The notes under the pieces are model-generated. The model searched no databases and was not told where the DNA came from. It saw only the letters and a list, made by a program, of their open reading frames with translations. DNA of 40,540 bases from Paenibacillus ehimensis NBRC 15659. GTDB taxonomy: Bacteria; Bacillota; Bacilli; Paenibacillales; NBRC-103111. Shown one piece after another: positions 33,125 through 40,540 of this stretch; the first letter of the stretch is position 1; the number at the start of each line of letters is the position of its first letter. The stretch covers positions 1 through 40,540 of the forward strand of contig NZ_BILX01000062.1 in the NCBI RefSeq assembly GCF_004000785.1, in the 5' to 3' direction. A program made the translations under genes and the position numbers.

Positions 33125-33153
33125 GTGACATATTATAAAAAATATAGTATAAA
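33125..33153 (+). promoter_or_regulatory. Candidate promoter of the lanthipeptide operon
   Basis: GTGACA (33125-33130), a 17-nt AT-only-type spacer and TATAAA (33148-33153), each a 5/6 match to consensus, lie about 50 nt before the lanA start. Confidence 0.6.
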
Positions 33154-33204
33154 ATATATGGGATCCCTAATTCTACCATTTCAATGATGAAGGAGGATGA
33201 AACG

Positions 33205-33384
33205 ATGCAGGAACAAAAGGATGTATTTGTCAGTAAAGTTTCTGAAGAAGAACTGAAGGCATTAGCAGGCGGTGCTGGAGCGGACGAAGTAACGCCACAG
33301 AGTACTATTGTATGCGCAAGTTTGCGCGTTTGCACATGGAGCATTAAGTATTGCCCAAGCTTTAAAGTAAAATGCCCGATGTAA
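33205..33384 (+). CDS. lanA: Class II lanthipeptide precursor (LanA)
   Basis: A 59-residue precursor. The acidic leader (EQKDVFVSKVSEEELKALA) ends in the double-glycine site ALAGG at residues 22-23. The C-terminal part after GG is AGADEVTPQ followed by a core rich in Ser and Cys: S-TIV-C, A, S-LRV-C, TW, S-IKY-C, P, S-FKVK-C, PM. Four Cys are each preceded by a Ser three or four residues before, giving four potential lanthionines in series. AGADEVTPQ resembles the extra leader segments of cytolysin and lichenicidin that a second protease removes. The start is ATG 33205 behind AAGGAGG; the upstream ATGs overlap that site. The core carries one Arg and three Lys, so the product should be cationic. 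Confidence 0.9.
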   Translation: MQEQKDVFVSKVSEEELKALAGGAGADEVTPQSTIVCASLRVCTWSIKYCPSFKVKCPM

Positions 33385-33401
33385 TCTTTAAATAATTGTT
33401 T

Positions 33402-33445
33402 AACAAGCCAATACTTATATTTGAAAAATATAGTGTTGGCTTGTT
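33402..33445 (+). terminator. Hairpin between lanA and lanM (attenuator)
   Basis: AACAAGCCAATACT (33402-33415) pairs over 14 bp, with one wobble, with AGTGTTGGCTTGTT (33432-33445). An inner TATATTT/AAATATA stem continues the helix. The tail (ACTATTC) is a poor T-run, so partial termination or 3'-end protection of lanA mRNA is likely, allowing excess precursor over enzyme. Confidence 0.75.
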
Positions 33446-33471
33446 ACTATTCTACGAAAGGATAGATAGAG

Positions 33472-36400
33472 ATGGAAAGAACAATGGAATTTGCTATAAA
33501 AGAAATAATATTGGAGAACTCTCTCTATCCATCAGAGAAAAATGAGCGTTTAGATCCGAGTTATCCGATTAACGAGCTTCTCTTGCGGGACGGTTCTAAA
33601 CCATGGGGTGAACTATTAGAAAATTACATAAATATGAATTTTGAGGATCATGAAGAGGAAAATATATTTTTTGTTCATGAAGAACATACAGGATCCGTAT
33701 TTACAACTTTTTATCCTGAATTTCTTAAGGTTGCTCAACATTATTTAGACGAAAAAATTAAAGATTTAGGCACTTACCATAATCTATCTGACTTCTGCGA
33801 ACTGGATAACATGAAAGCAAGCATGGTCGAATATATCAGGAGCGAATTATCCTATTTAAGCATAAGAATATTAATACAGGATTTAAATGAAGAAAGAGAG
33901 AATGGAAGACTCGTTGGTACCAACCCTCGTGAACGATACAAATATTATACAGAGCATATTTTAACCAAAAAGGATAAGAAAGTCGAACTTTTGAAGAAAT
34001 ATCCTATATTAACTAGAATTTTGTTCGAATCTATTGTTCTTCATGTAGACAGTGTTATTGAAATGCTTGCCCGTTTTGCTGAAGACAGGACTGAAATTTC
34101 GGAGAAATATGATCTCTCCGCGGCGGATAAGTTAACTTCTCTTACGTTACAGTTAGGCGATAAACATAATAAAGGCAGAAGTGTCGTCATTCTTGGTTTT
34201 GTATCGGGGAAGAAAATTGTTTACAAGCCTAGATCTCTTTCAATCGATGAACACTTTCAACAATTTTTAAACTGGATCAATACAAAAAAAAGTCCCGATT
34301 CTTTAGAGCTTAAGACTTTGACTATCATCAACAAACAAGTATACGGATGGCAAGAGTATGTAGAATATAAACCTTGTGATTCGAAAAATGGCATATTGCG
34401 CTTTTATGAACGACAAGGTTATTATCTTGCGATTCTTTATTTGTTAAATGCTGCAGATTTTCATTATGAGAATCTAATTGCTTGCGGCGAACATCCGATG
34501 ATGATAGATCTTGAAGGATTACTACAAAATGCGAAAAGAAGCGCTGAAAAAGGAACTTCAGCTTATGACGTTGCATTCGATCGGCTAACGGAATCCGTTT
34601 TATCGACAGGAATGTTGCCGATTACTTATATAAAAGCGAATTTTCTTAATTTTGATTTCAGTGGGTTGGGAGGAGAAGAAGGCCAGCCCATTGGTCAAGA
34701 CACATTCACAATCGAAAATAGCCATACAGATGAAATGAGAGTTGTTAAAGTACAAGCTTTCTCTGAAAGCAGTAAAAACAGACCATTCGTCGAGGGAGCA
34801 GAAGTAGAAACAGCTTCGCAGTACGGTGACTTGATTGCAAAAGGGTTCAGTAAATTATATAGATTATTATTGGAAAATAAACATAAACTGCTGCAATCCA
34901 GTGGTCCTTTGTATAAATTCAAGAACGATCAAGTAAGAATCATATTAAGAAGCACTCAAGTTTATTCTACGTTTATCGATTCGAGTTTACATCCTGATTA
35001 TATAATAAAAGGCGAAAACAGAGAGCGTCTTATCAATTTTATGTGGCTGGGTAAAGTGAACAGGCCGGAATTCGCAGATACAATCATGTACGAATGTCAT
35101 GATCTCTTGAAAGGCGATATCCCTTATTTTTATTGTACGGCAGATTCCACAGCATTGTTCCACCCCATCGGCAAAGTAAAAAGCGATTTTTTTCCATCGA
35201 CCAGTTTTGATTATTTGTTGGAAAGGGTTAACTCTTTAAGTTCAAAAGATTTGGAAACACAACTGGATTTTATTCAAAATTCCCTTGTGTCACAATATGC
35301 GAGTAAAAATGATAAACATGTTCAGGCAAGGCCGGAAGTCCACACCAGCTATGAAAATTTTTCAATCATGATGCCGGATGAATTATTGGCGATTTCCGAA
35401 AGGATTGCAGGCATCATAAGCGACAAAGCAATTTATGGTAAAGATAACGATGTAACCTGGCTGGGCTTAAGCTTAGATATCCATGATCAATTTAAATTTC
35501 GTCCTTTGGAATTTGATTTGTATGATGGCGTTTTAGGGATCGGCCTTTATTATGCTAATTTATATCATGTAACAAAAAAAGACAAATATAAATTTCTAGC
35601 CGAAAAATGTATGCAAACCGCAATAAACCATATCCATTCACCTTTAGCAGATATTCCGGTATCGGCCTTTTATGGATATGGAGCATTTGCTTACGTATTT
35701 GCCAACTATTCAATCATTTTTGATGATCAAACCTATTTATCTCAAGTTAAATATGTTCTTGATAAAGCTCTTTCTAGGATTGAGGAGGACCATCTCCTTG
35801 ATTTTTTGGGAGGCGTTTCCGGACTCATCATTGTTTGTATCAACCTTTATAAAAAAACAGGTGAGACTTATTTTCTTGATATAGCTAAACAATGCGGAGA
35901 TCATCTGATCAGGAAAAAAGAAATACAAATGGTCGGTGTTGGCTGGAGAACGAAACAGGTTGAAAAACCGCTTACAGGACTTTCTCATGGAGCCTCGGGT
36001 TTTTCTTGGCCATTATTATGGCTCTATAAATTTACAAACGATCAAAAGTATGAGGAAGCTTATCTGGAATCCATGAAATATGAGAAGTCACTTTTTGATA
36101 AGAATGCGGAAATTTGGTTAGATTTACGTGCGGAAGCCGATCACCATGGAAGCGCTATGTGGTGCCACGGTTCTGCCGGTATCGGCATGAGCAGAATTAT
36201 GATGAGCGAGTATGTATCTTCCAGTGAAATCATGCACGAGATTGATTTAGCTTTAAAATACACACAAATAAATGGTTTTAGCGGCAACTATTGCCTATGT
36301 CACGGGGATTTAGGGAACTTGGATTTGTTCCTTTTAGCCGCCGATCGCTTTCAAAGGGATGATTTTAAAATGACAGCCTTAAAAATCGGAAGTCATCTAG

Positions 36401-36552
36401 CTGTAAATTTCTCGGAAAAACATTGGAAACTCGGAAGTCCCGGCATAAATCCTGGTTTGATGTTAGGACAAGCAGGAACAGGTTACGGTTTCTTAAGACT
36501 TGCATATCCCGATTTAGTACCTTCATTATTAACGCTGGAACTAAACAAATAA
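33472..36552 (+). CDS. lanM: Class II lanthipeptide synthetase LanM
   Basis: A bifunctional enzyme that phosphorylates and eliminates Ser/Thr in LanA and then adds Cys to form lanthionine rings. The 1026-residue protein has an N-terminal DUF4135 dehydratase with Lys252 (IVYKPRSL), the Asp329-His331-Asn334 triad (ADFHYENLI) and Asp346/Glu348 (MIDLEGLL), all needed for kinase-like activity. The C-terminal LanC-like cyclase has zinc ligands Cys898 (WCHGSAG), Cys943 and His944 (CLCHGD). All key residues are present, so the enzyme looks intact. AAAGGA lies upstream of the ATG. Codon use is strongly AT-biased compared with chromosomal neighbours. The exporter gene follows after 16 nt. Confidence 0.96.
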   Translation: MERTMEFAIKEIILENSLYPSEKNERLDPSYPINELLLRDGSKPWGELLENYINMNFEDHEEENIFFVHEEHTGSVFTTFYPEFLKVAQHYLDEKIKDLGTYHNLSDFCELDNMKASMVEYIRSELSYLSIRILIQDLNEERENGRLVGTNPRERYKYYTEHILTKKDKKVELLKKYPILTRILFESIVLHVDSVIEMLARFAEDRTEISEKYDLSAADKLTSLTLQLGDKHNKGRSVVILGFVSGKKIVYKPRSLSIDEHFQQFLNWINTKKSPDSLELKTLTIINKQVYGWQEYVEYKPCDSKNGILRFYERQGYYLAILYLLNAADFHYENLIACGEHPMMIDLEGLLQNAKRSAEKGTSAYDVAFDRLTESVLSTGMLPITYIKANFLNFDFSGLGGEEGQPIGQDTFTIENSHTDEMRVVKVQAFSESSKNRPFVEGAEVETASQYGDLIAKGFSKLYRLLLENKHKLLQSSGPLYKFKNDQVRIILRSTQVYSTFIDSSLHPDYIIKGENRERLINFMWLGKVNRPEFADTIMYECHDLLKGDIPYFYCTADSTALFHPIGKVKSDFFPSTSFDYLLERVNSLSSKDLETQLDFIQNSLVSQYASKNDKHVQARPEVHTSYENFSIMMPDELLAISERIAGIISDKAIYGKDNDVTWLGLSLDIHDQFKFRPLEFDLYDGVLGIGLYYANLYHVTKKDKYKFLAEKCMQTAINHIHSPLADIPVSAFYGYGAFAYVFANYSIIFDDQTYLSQVKYVLDKALSRIEEDHLLDFLGGVSGLIIVCINLYKKTGETYFLDIAKQCGDHLIRKKEIQMVGVGWRTKQVEKPLTGLSHGASGFSWPLLWLYKFTNDQKYEEAYLESMKYEKSLFDKNAEIWLDLRAEADHHGSAMWCHGSAGIGMSRIMMSEYVSSSEIMHEIDLALKYTQINGFSGNYCLCHGDLGNLDLFLLAADRFQRDDFKMTALKIGSHLAVNFSEKHWKLGSPGINPGLMLGQAGTGYGFLRLAYPDLVPSLLTLELNK

Positions 36553-36568
36553 TCAGGGGAGCATCATC

Positions 36569-38713
36569 ATGAAGACAAAAAGAAAAGTGCCGCTCAAAAG
36601 GCAGATCGCGCAAACGGATTGTGCCTTAACTTGTCTGTCCATGATACTTTCTTATTATTACGGTTATGAAAGTTTCCACGACCTTCAAGAGAGATTGGGT
36701 GGGGGAAGGGACGGGGTTACACTCTATGCCCTTTCCCAAACAGCCTCAAATATTGGCTTTGAGACAAATGTATATAAATCCGACGAATTAAATGAGATTT
36801 CATCGCCAGTTATCGTTTACTGGGATGGTTACCACTATGTTGTTTTGGAGAAGATCGGAAAGAAGGGTTACCATATTCTGGACCCAGCTGCAGGAAGATG
36901 TATTTTGTCAAAAGAAGAATTTCATGAACATTTTGCCGGTTATTTCTTAACGCTTAAACCTAACGAACACTTTAAGAGAAATAAACCTGCAAATGTGTGG
37001 ATTCCCTATCTGAAGATGACTTTTGAAAAACCGAAGCTGTTATTTGCTATACTTGGATGGTCGGCGATTATTCAATTATACACCGTAGCCATGCCTATGG
37101 TAACTAAATTCGCAATCGATAGTATAGTGATCCCGAATGATGGCGATATATTATATGTTTTTTTTATCAGTATTATTGCAATGGTACTATTTAAAGGGGC
37201 AATCTCTTATTTGCGTGGACGTTTCTTGACTCAGCTTAGAGTACATCTTGATTGGAGGTTAATGAGCAGATTTTTTAAACATTTAATCAGCCTACCGTTT
37301 CAATATTTCCAACTTAGATCGTTTGGTGAAATTGTATATAGAGCCAATTCCCATGTCATGATTAGAGAATTGTTTTCACATCAGACGGTCATGAGTTTGT
37401 TAGATTCCACTGTAGTCTTGATTATACTCGGTTATATGGCTATGAATTCATTATGGCTTACGGCATGGGTAGTGTTATTTGGAGCGCTGAATATATTATT
37501 ATTAACCTCTGTACAACATACCCTTAAACAAAGAGCGGAAGAAGAGCTTACCGAGCAATCCAAATTTCAAAACGTTCAAGTTGAGACATTGTACGGAATT
37601 TTTGGAATTAAGATGGCTGGAGTTGAATACCAGTCATTCAAACTATGGGAAAGTCACTTTAAACAAGTACTGCAGGCTTTCAAAAAGAATGAATATTTTT
37701 CTAACAATGTGGGTGCAGTGATGGTAAGTTTGGAAATGGCGGCTCCGCTTGTTATTCTAGCTTTGTCCCTTCATCAGGTTTTGTTAGGAAATATATCTGT
37801 GGGGACTATGGTTGCGTTTTATTCACTGACCGGGGTATTTTTTGGAATGGTTTCATCATTAATTGAAACTGCAAAAAGTATGATTACAATGGATACCTAT
37901 CTGCAAAGAATGAATGATGTATTGGATGCTGAACCTGAGAAATCGCCTGAACATGCCATAGTGCCCGATAAGCTGCATGGTAACATTAAGATGGAGAGCG
38001 TCAGCTTCTCTTACACTAAATATAGCGCTCCTGTTTTAAAAAATATTAATCTCGAAATCAAATCGGGTCAAAAAGTTGCCATCGTGGGACCTTCGGGTTC
38101 CGGCAAAAGCACGCTGGCAAGAATGTTGCTTGGATTGTACGAACCGACAAGCGGAAAAATTTATTATGACGGGATCGATTTAAACCATTTGGATAAACGA
38201 TGGCTGCGCAGAAATATTGGCGTTGTACCGCAGGACGCAACCTTGTTTAATAAATCCATTCTCCACAACATATCGGTTTACGACAGTAATCCTGATATGA
38301 ACGACGTTTATAATGCGGCAAAGTTCGCACAAATTCATGACGAGATTATGGAAATGCCGATGGGATACCATACCCCCATTTCGGAAAAATCCATGAATAT
38401 ATCCGGCGGCCAAAAGCAAAGGATCATGTTGGCACGGGCAATCTTGCAAAAGCCTGCCATCCTTCTGTTAGATGAAGCGACGAGTTCTCTGGATAATGTT
38501 AATGAAAAAAAGATTGATCAATATTTAAGTGAGATCCACTGCACTCGTGTCGTTATTGCTCATCGATTAAGCACCATTCAGGATTCGGACCTGATTTTGG
38601 TCTTGAAGGACGGTGTCGTCATTGAAACAGGAACACATGCTCAATTGATCGAAAACAATGGGTACTATTGTGAACTCTATACTTCAAGTATAAAAAAGGC
38701 TGTATCCTTCTAA
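36569..38713 (+). CDS. lanT: Peptidase-containing ABC exporter LanT (C39 family)
   Basis: Cleaves the leader of the modified peptide after the GG site and exports it. The 714-residue protein has an N-terminal C39 cysteine protease with Cys18 (QTDCALTC), His89 (DGYHYVVL) and Asp105 (ILDPAAG). A six-helix membrane domain (about 160-440) follows. The C-terminal ATPase has Walker A GPSGSGKST (about 507-515), signature ISGGQKQR (about 611-618), Walker B ILLLDEAT (about 630-637) and the switch His (IAHRLST). AGGGGAG precedes the ATG. It would remove only residues up to GG, leaving AGADEVTPQ on the product. Confidence 0.96.
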   Translation: MKTKRKVPLKRQIAQTDCALTCLSMILSYYYGYESFHDLQERLGGGRDGVTLYALSQTASNIGFETNVYKSDELNEISSPVIVYWDGYHYVVLEKIGKKGYHILDPAAGRCILSKEEFHEHFAGYFLTLKPNEHFKRNKPANVWIPYLKMTFEKPKLLFAILGWSAIIQLYTVAMPMVTKFAIDSIVIPNDGDILYVFFISIIAMVLFKGAISYLRGRFLTQLRVHLDWRLMSRFFKHLISLPFQYFQLRSFGEIVYRANSHVMIRELFSHQTVMSLLDSTVVLIILGYMAMNSLWLTAWVVLFGALNILLLTSVQHTLKQRAEEELTEQSKFQNVQVETLYGIFGIKMAGVEYQSFKLWESHFKQVLQAFKKNEYFSNNVGAVMVSLEMAAPLVILALSLHQVLLGNISVGTMVAFYSLTGVFFGMVSSLIETAKSMITMDTYLQRMNDVLDAEPEKSPEHAIVPDKLHGNIKMESVSFSYTKYSAPVLKNINLEIKSGQKVAIVGPSGSGKSTLARMLLGLYEPTSGKIYYDGIDLNHLDKRWLRRNIGVVPQDATLFNKSILHNISVYDSNPDMNDVYNAAKFAQIHDEIMEMPMGYHTPISEKSMNISGGQKQRIMLARAILQKPAILLLDEATSSLDNVNEKKIDQYLSEIHCTRVVIAHRLSTIQDSDLILVLKDGVVIETGTHAQLIENNGYYCELYTSSIKKAVSF

Positions 38714-38729
38714 TTACTGGGGGCTTCGC

Positions 38730-39884
38730 ATGGAGATCAATTCTTTTTTGAAAGAAACAGAAGAAAACAGCATAGACGTTGGAGGAAATGCTTCACCTTT
38801 TAAATTTGATGGCTTAAAACCTTATTTAGAACATAAAAGGTTTGTATTTATTGGTGAAAGCAGCCATTGCGTCAAAGAATACAGCACAGCTAAAACAAGT
38901 CTAATTCAATTCTTGCACGAGAAATTAGATTTTCATGTTCTCGCATTTGAAAGCGAACTGGGGGATTGTTCGATAGGCAATCATTTCGCCGCTGATTTAA
39001 CACCTTTGCAATGGATGTCCGGCTCGATCGGCAGAGTATGGCATAATGAATATAATCTCGAATTATTTCGTTATATGAAAGATAAGCGTACAAGCAAGCC
39101 TTTACATCTAACAGGTATAGATGTGCAGCAAAGCACCGGAAAACACTTTTCACAATTTATGGAATCGTACCTGACGGAAGCATTAGTCCAAACTTTCCTT
39201 GAGTTTGACAAGTTGGCTGAAGAAATTTTGTCAGACGACCGTTTGTTTAAAAGAAGAAGATTAAAAAACAAGTTAGATGAATTGGACTGTCTGGGCAATC
39301 AACTTATTAAAAATGTAAGGAAAAGACCATGCGACGATAAAAAACGGCATCAAATCGTCGTTCGCTCCCTTGAAAATAGATTGGAATACGCAAAGGCAAA
39401 CGTACAGCTAGGTTTTTCCGATTTGTTTCAATTCAGAGATAAAATGATGGCTGAGAATTTAAAGTTTTTATCGGAAGAGATCTATCCTGACAAAAAGTTT
39501 ATAATTTGGGCTCACAATATGCATATTAGAAAGAAAAGTTCAGTAAGCCGCTTTTCGCCATATAAATCCATGATGGAGCATCTTGACGATCATATGAAAG
39601 AGAATAGTTTTGTGTTAGCGCTATACGCGAACGAAGGTATGGTGGGGGATTATAACGGTAATGCTTTCCCCGTAAAAAAGCCGACTCAAAAGAACTTGGA
39701 ATGGCTGCTTAATTATTCGCCTTATCAGAATAGTTTTATTTCAACGGAGTGTAAATGGGGAGAAAATAAATGGAGAGTTTTTGAAGGCGGAGGGATGCGC
39801 AATACCATTACACCCGTTCAGCAGTATGATGGAATATTATTTTTTAAACAAATTAATCCTGCTCAACGTATGAAAGAAACCTAA
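38730..39884 (+). CDS. Erythromycin-esterase-family protein in the lanthipeptide operon
   Basis: A 384-residue protein of the Ere/EreA-like family. The active-site elements are FIGESSH (Glu43, His46) with Glu50, AFESE (Glu74/Glu76), the GIDVQQ strand, the RDKMMAEN helix and IIWAHNMHI. The family motif GExxHG reads GESSHC here, with Cys47 replacing Gly. Characterised members hydrolyse macrolide lactones or modify other secondary metabolites; many have unknown substrates. It starts 16 nt after lanT on the same strand and shares the AT-rich base use, so it belongs to the cluster. It may act on the peptide (tailoring or inactivation) or give self-protection; neither is shown. Confidence 0.85.
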   Translation: MEINSFLKETEENSIDVGGNASPFKFDGLKPYLEHKRFVFIGESSHCVKEYSTAKTSLIQFLHEKLDFHVLAFESELGDCSIGNHFAADLTPLQWMSGSIGRVWHNEYNLELFRYMKDKRTSKPLHLTGIDVQQSTGKHFSQFMESYLTEALVQTFLEFDKLAEEILSDDRLFKRRRLKNKLDELDCLGNQLIKNVRKRPCDDKKRHQIVVRSLENRLEYAKANVQLGFSDLFQFRDKMMAENLKFLSEEIYPDKKFIIWAHNMHIRKKSSVSRFSPYKSMMEHLDDHMKENSFVLALYANEGMVGDYNGNAFPVKKPTQKNLEWLLNYSPYQNSFISTECKWGENKWRVFEGGGMRNTITPVQQYDGILFFKQINPAQRMKET

Positions 39885-39966
39885 GCTTTCATCGATGGCA
39901 AATGAAACGAAGGCACCGTTCCCGTAAGATGGTGTTGTACCCATTTCGCGGAAAGGGAGGAGCATG

Positions 39967-40473
39967 ATGAACCAACCGTTTCAACTTGGCGAAGAGTTTT
40001 TGAAGGAATCGATCTCGGCTTTTGATAGCATGAAGAAGCTGGCCGACCGAACGATGAGCCAGCTGGAGGACGCGCACTTTTACGAAACGATCGATCCGGA
40101 ATCCAACTCGCTGGAAATACTGATCAAGCATATGCACGGAAATATGATGTCGCGCTGGACCGACTTTTTGACGACGGACGGCGAGAAGCCGGACCGCAAC
40201 CGGGACGGTGAGTTCGAAGCCGACCGGCTTCCCCGAACCGAGCTGCTGCGGCTGTGGGAGGAAGGCTGGGAGCGGGTGTTTCAGACCCTGCGTTCGCTGA
40301 CGCCGGGGGATGTGCTGCGTACGGTCTATATCCGCGGCGAAGCGCATACGGTGCTGAAGGCGATTCAGCGCCAAGTTTCCCATTACGGGTATCATGTCGG
40401 ACAGATCGTCTTTCTGGGCAAGCACCTGAAAAGCGACCGTTGGCAGACGCTCAGCATTCCCCGCAAGCGGTAG
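39967..40473 (+). CDS. DUF1572/DinB-superfamily protein
   Basis: A 168-residue four-helix-bundle protein. ILIKHMHGNMMSRW (about 51-64, His55/His57) and VSHYGYHVGQIVFLGK near the C-terminus are the metal-ligand signatures of the DUF1572 branch of the DinB/YfiT superfamily. Some superfamily members are thiol-dependent transferases (for example bacillithiol transferases); activity here is unknown. GGGAGG lies 6 nt before the ATG at 39967; the ATG at 39964 is also possible. GC-rich codons mark the return to chromosomal background after the island. Confidence 0.85.
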   Translation: MNQPFQLGEEFLKESISAFDSMKKLADRTMSQLEDAHFYETIDPESNSLEILIKHMHGNMMSRWTDFLTTDGEKPDRNRDGEFEADRLPRTELLRLWEEGWERVFQTLRSLTPGDVLRTVYIRGEAHTVLKAIQRQVSHYGYHVGQIVFLGKHLKSDRWQTLSIPRKR

Positions 40474-40540
40474 AAGGCCTCGGGTGTCGCAGGAGGGACT
40501 GTGCAATAATAAAAAACATGCCGGAAGGACGGGCGGCCGG

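Noticed and set aside
32769..33125. A 118-codon plus-strand frame just before lanA.
   Set aside because: No ribosome binding site. It runs through a terminator hairpin and into the AT-rich promoter region, and it matches no known protein.
35672..35884. Short plus- and minus-strand frames inside lanM and lanT, considered as possible immunity peptides.
   Set aside because: They lie inside genes with intact conserved motifs and lack ribosome binding sites.
32600..40000. Direct repeats, integrase or transposase genes at the borders of the AT-rich island.
   Set aside because: Inspection of both borders showed no convincing repeat pair and no recombinase, so no attachment site is claimed.

Overview
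The window looks like chromosome of a Paenibacillus-type Bacillota. The evidence is strong AAGGAGG-type ribosome binding sites, an infC-rpmI-rplT operon with an L20-type leader and a non-AUG infC start, a T-box leader on ilv-leu genes, a perfect PerR box, B. subtilis-like YdbS/YdbT, YkuU and YozG proteins, and moderately high GC in most genes. No tRNA, rRNA, CRISPR array or insertion sequence was seen. Species assignment is inference.

Layout. 1-4.7 kb: a cut-off lipoprotein, a radical SAM protein, a repeat-rich WGxxGxxG surface protein, trmB, and a minus-strand pair (PAP2 phosphatase, then an MGDG-synthase-like glycosyltransferase). 4.7-7.8 kb: a GT4 glycosyltransferase behind a leader that can form two mutually exclusive hairpins, then a membrane GT2 glycosyltransferase. 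7.8-9.3 kb: infC-rpmI-rplT. 9.3-16.3 kb: a tightly packed polysaccharide operon. It holds a ManC-like GDP-mannose enzyme, a short DivIVA-like coiled coil, a GT2 enzyme carrying four N-terminal 24-residue MshEN (c-di-GMP-binding) motifs, a GT-C membrane protein, a GtrB-like transferase and a GtrA flippase. 16.3-17.8 kb: a convergent secreted metallophosphoesterase and a small unknown ORF. 18-23.7 kb: T-box, ilvB, ilvN, ilvC, leuA, with ilvC bracketed by RNA hairpins. leuB lies 6.6 kb further on, after an aminotransferase, an AraC-type regulator, an alpha-toroid protein, an Xre/DUF2975 pair and ydbS-ydbT. 31.4-32.6 kb: a PerR-box-controlled peroxiredoxin and gcvH.

32.65-39.9 kb is a visibly AT-rich island that looks horizontally acquired. 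It encodes a class II lanthipeptide system: one precursor (lanA), a post-lanA hairpin, LanM, a C39-peptidase ABC exporter (LanT), and an erythromycin-esterase-family protein as the fourth gene. The precursor core consists of four successive Ser-x3/4-Cys units, which predicts a chain of four small non-overlapping rings. No LanFEG immunity pump, dedicated regulator or second leader protease is visible. A GC-rich DUF1572/DinB-like gene resumes the chromosomal background at the right edge.

The two strongest candidates for something undescribed are the lanthipeptide with its esterase-like partner and the c-di-GMP-sensing glycosyltransferase operon. The alternating leader upstream of the GT4 gene is a third.
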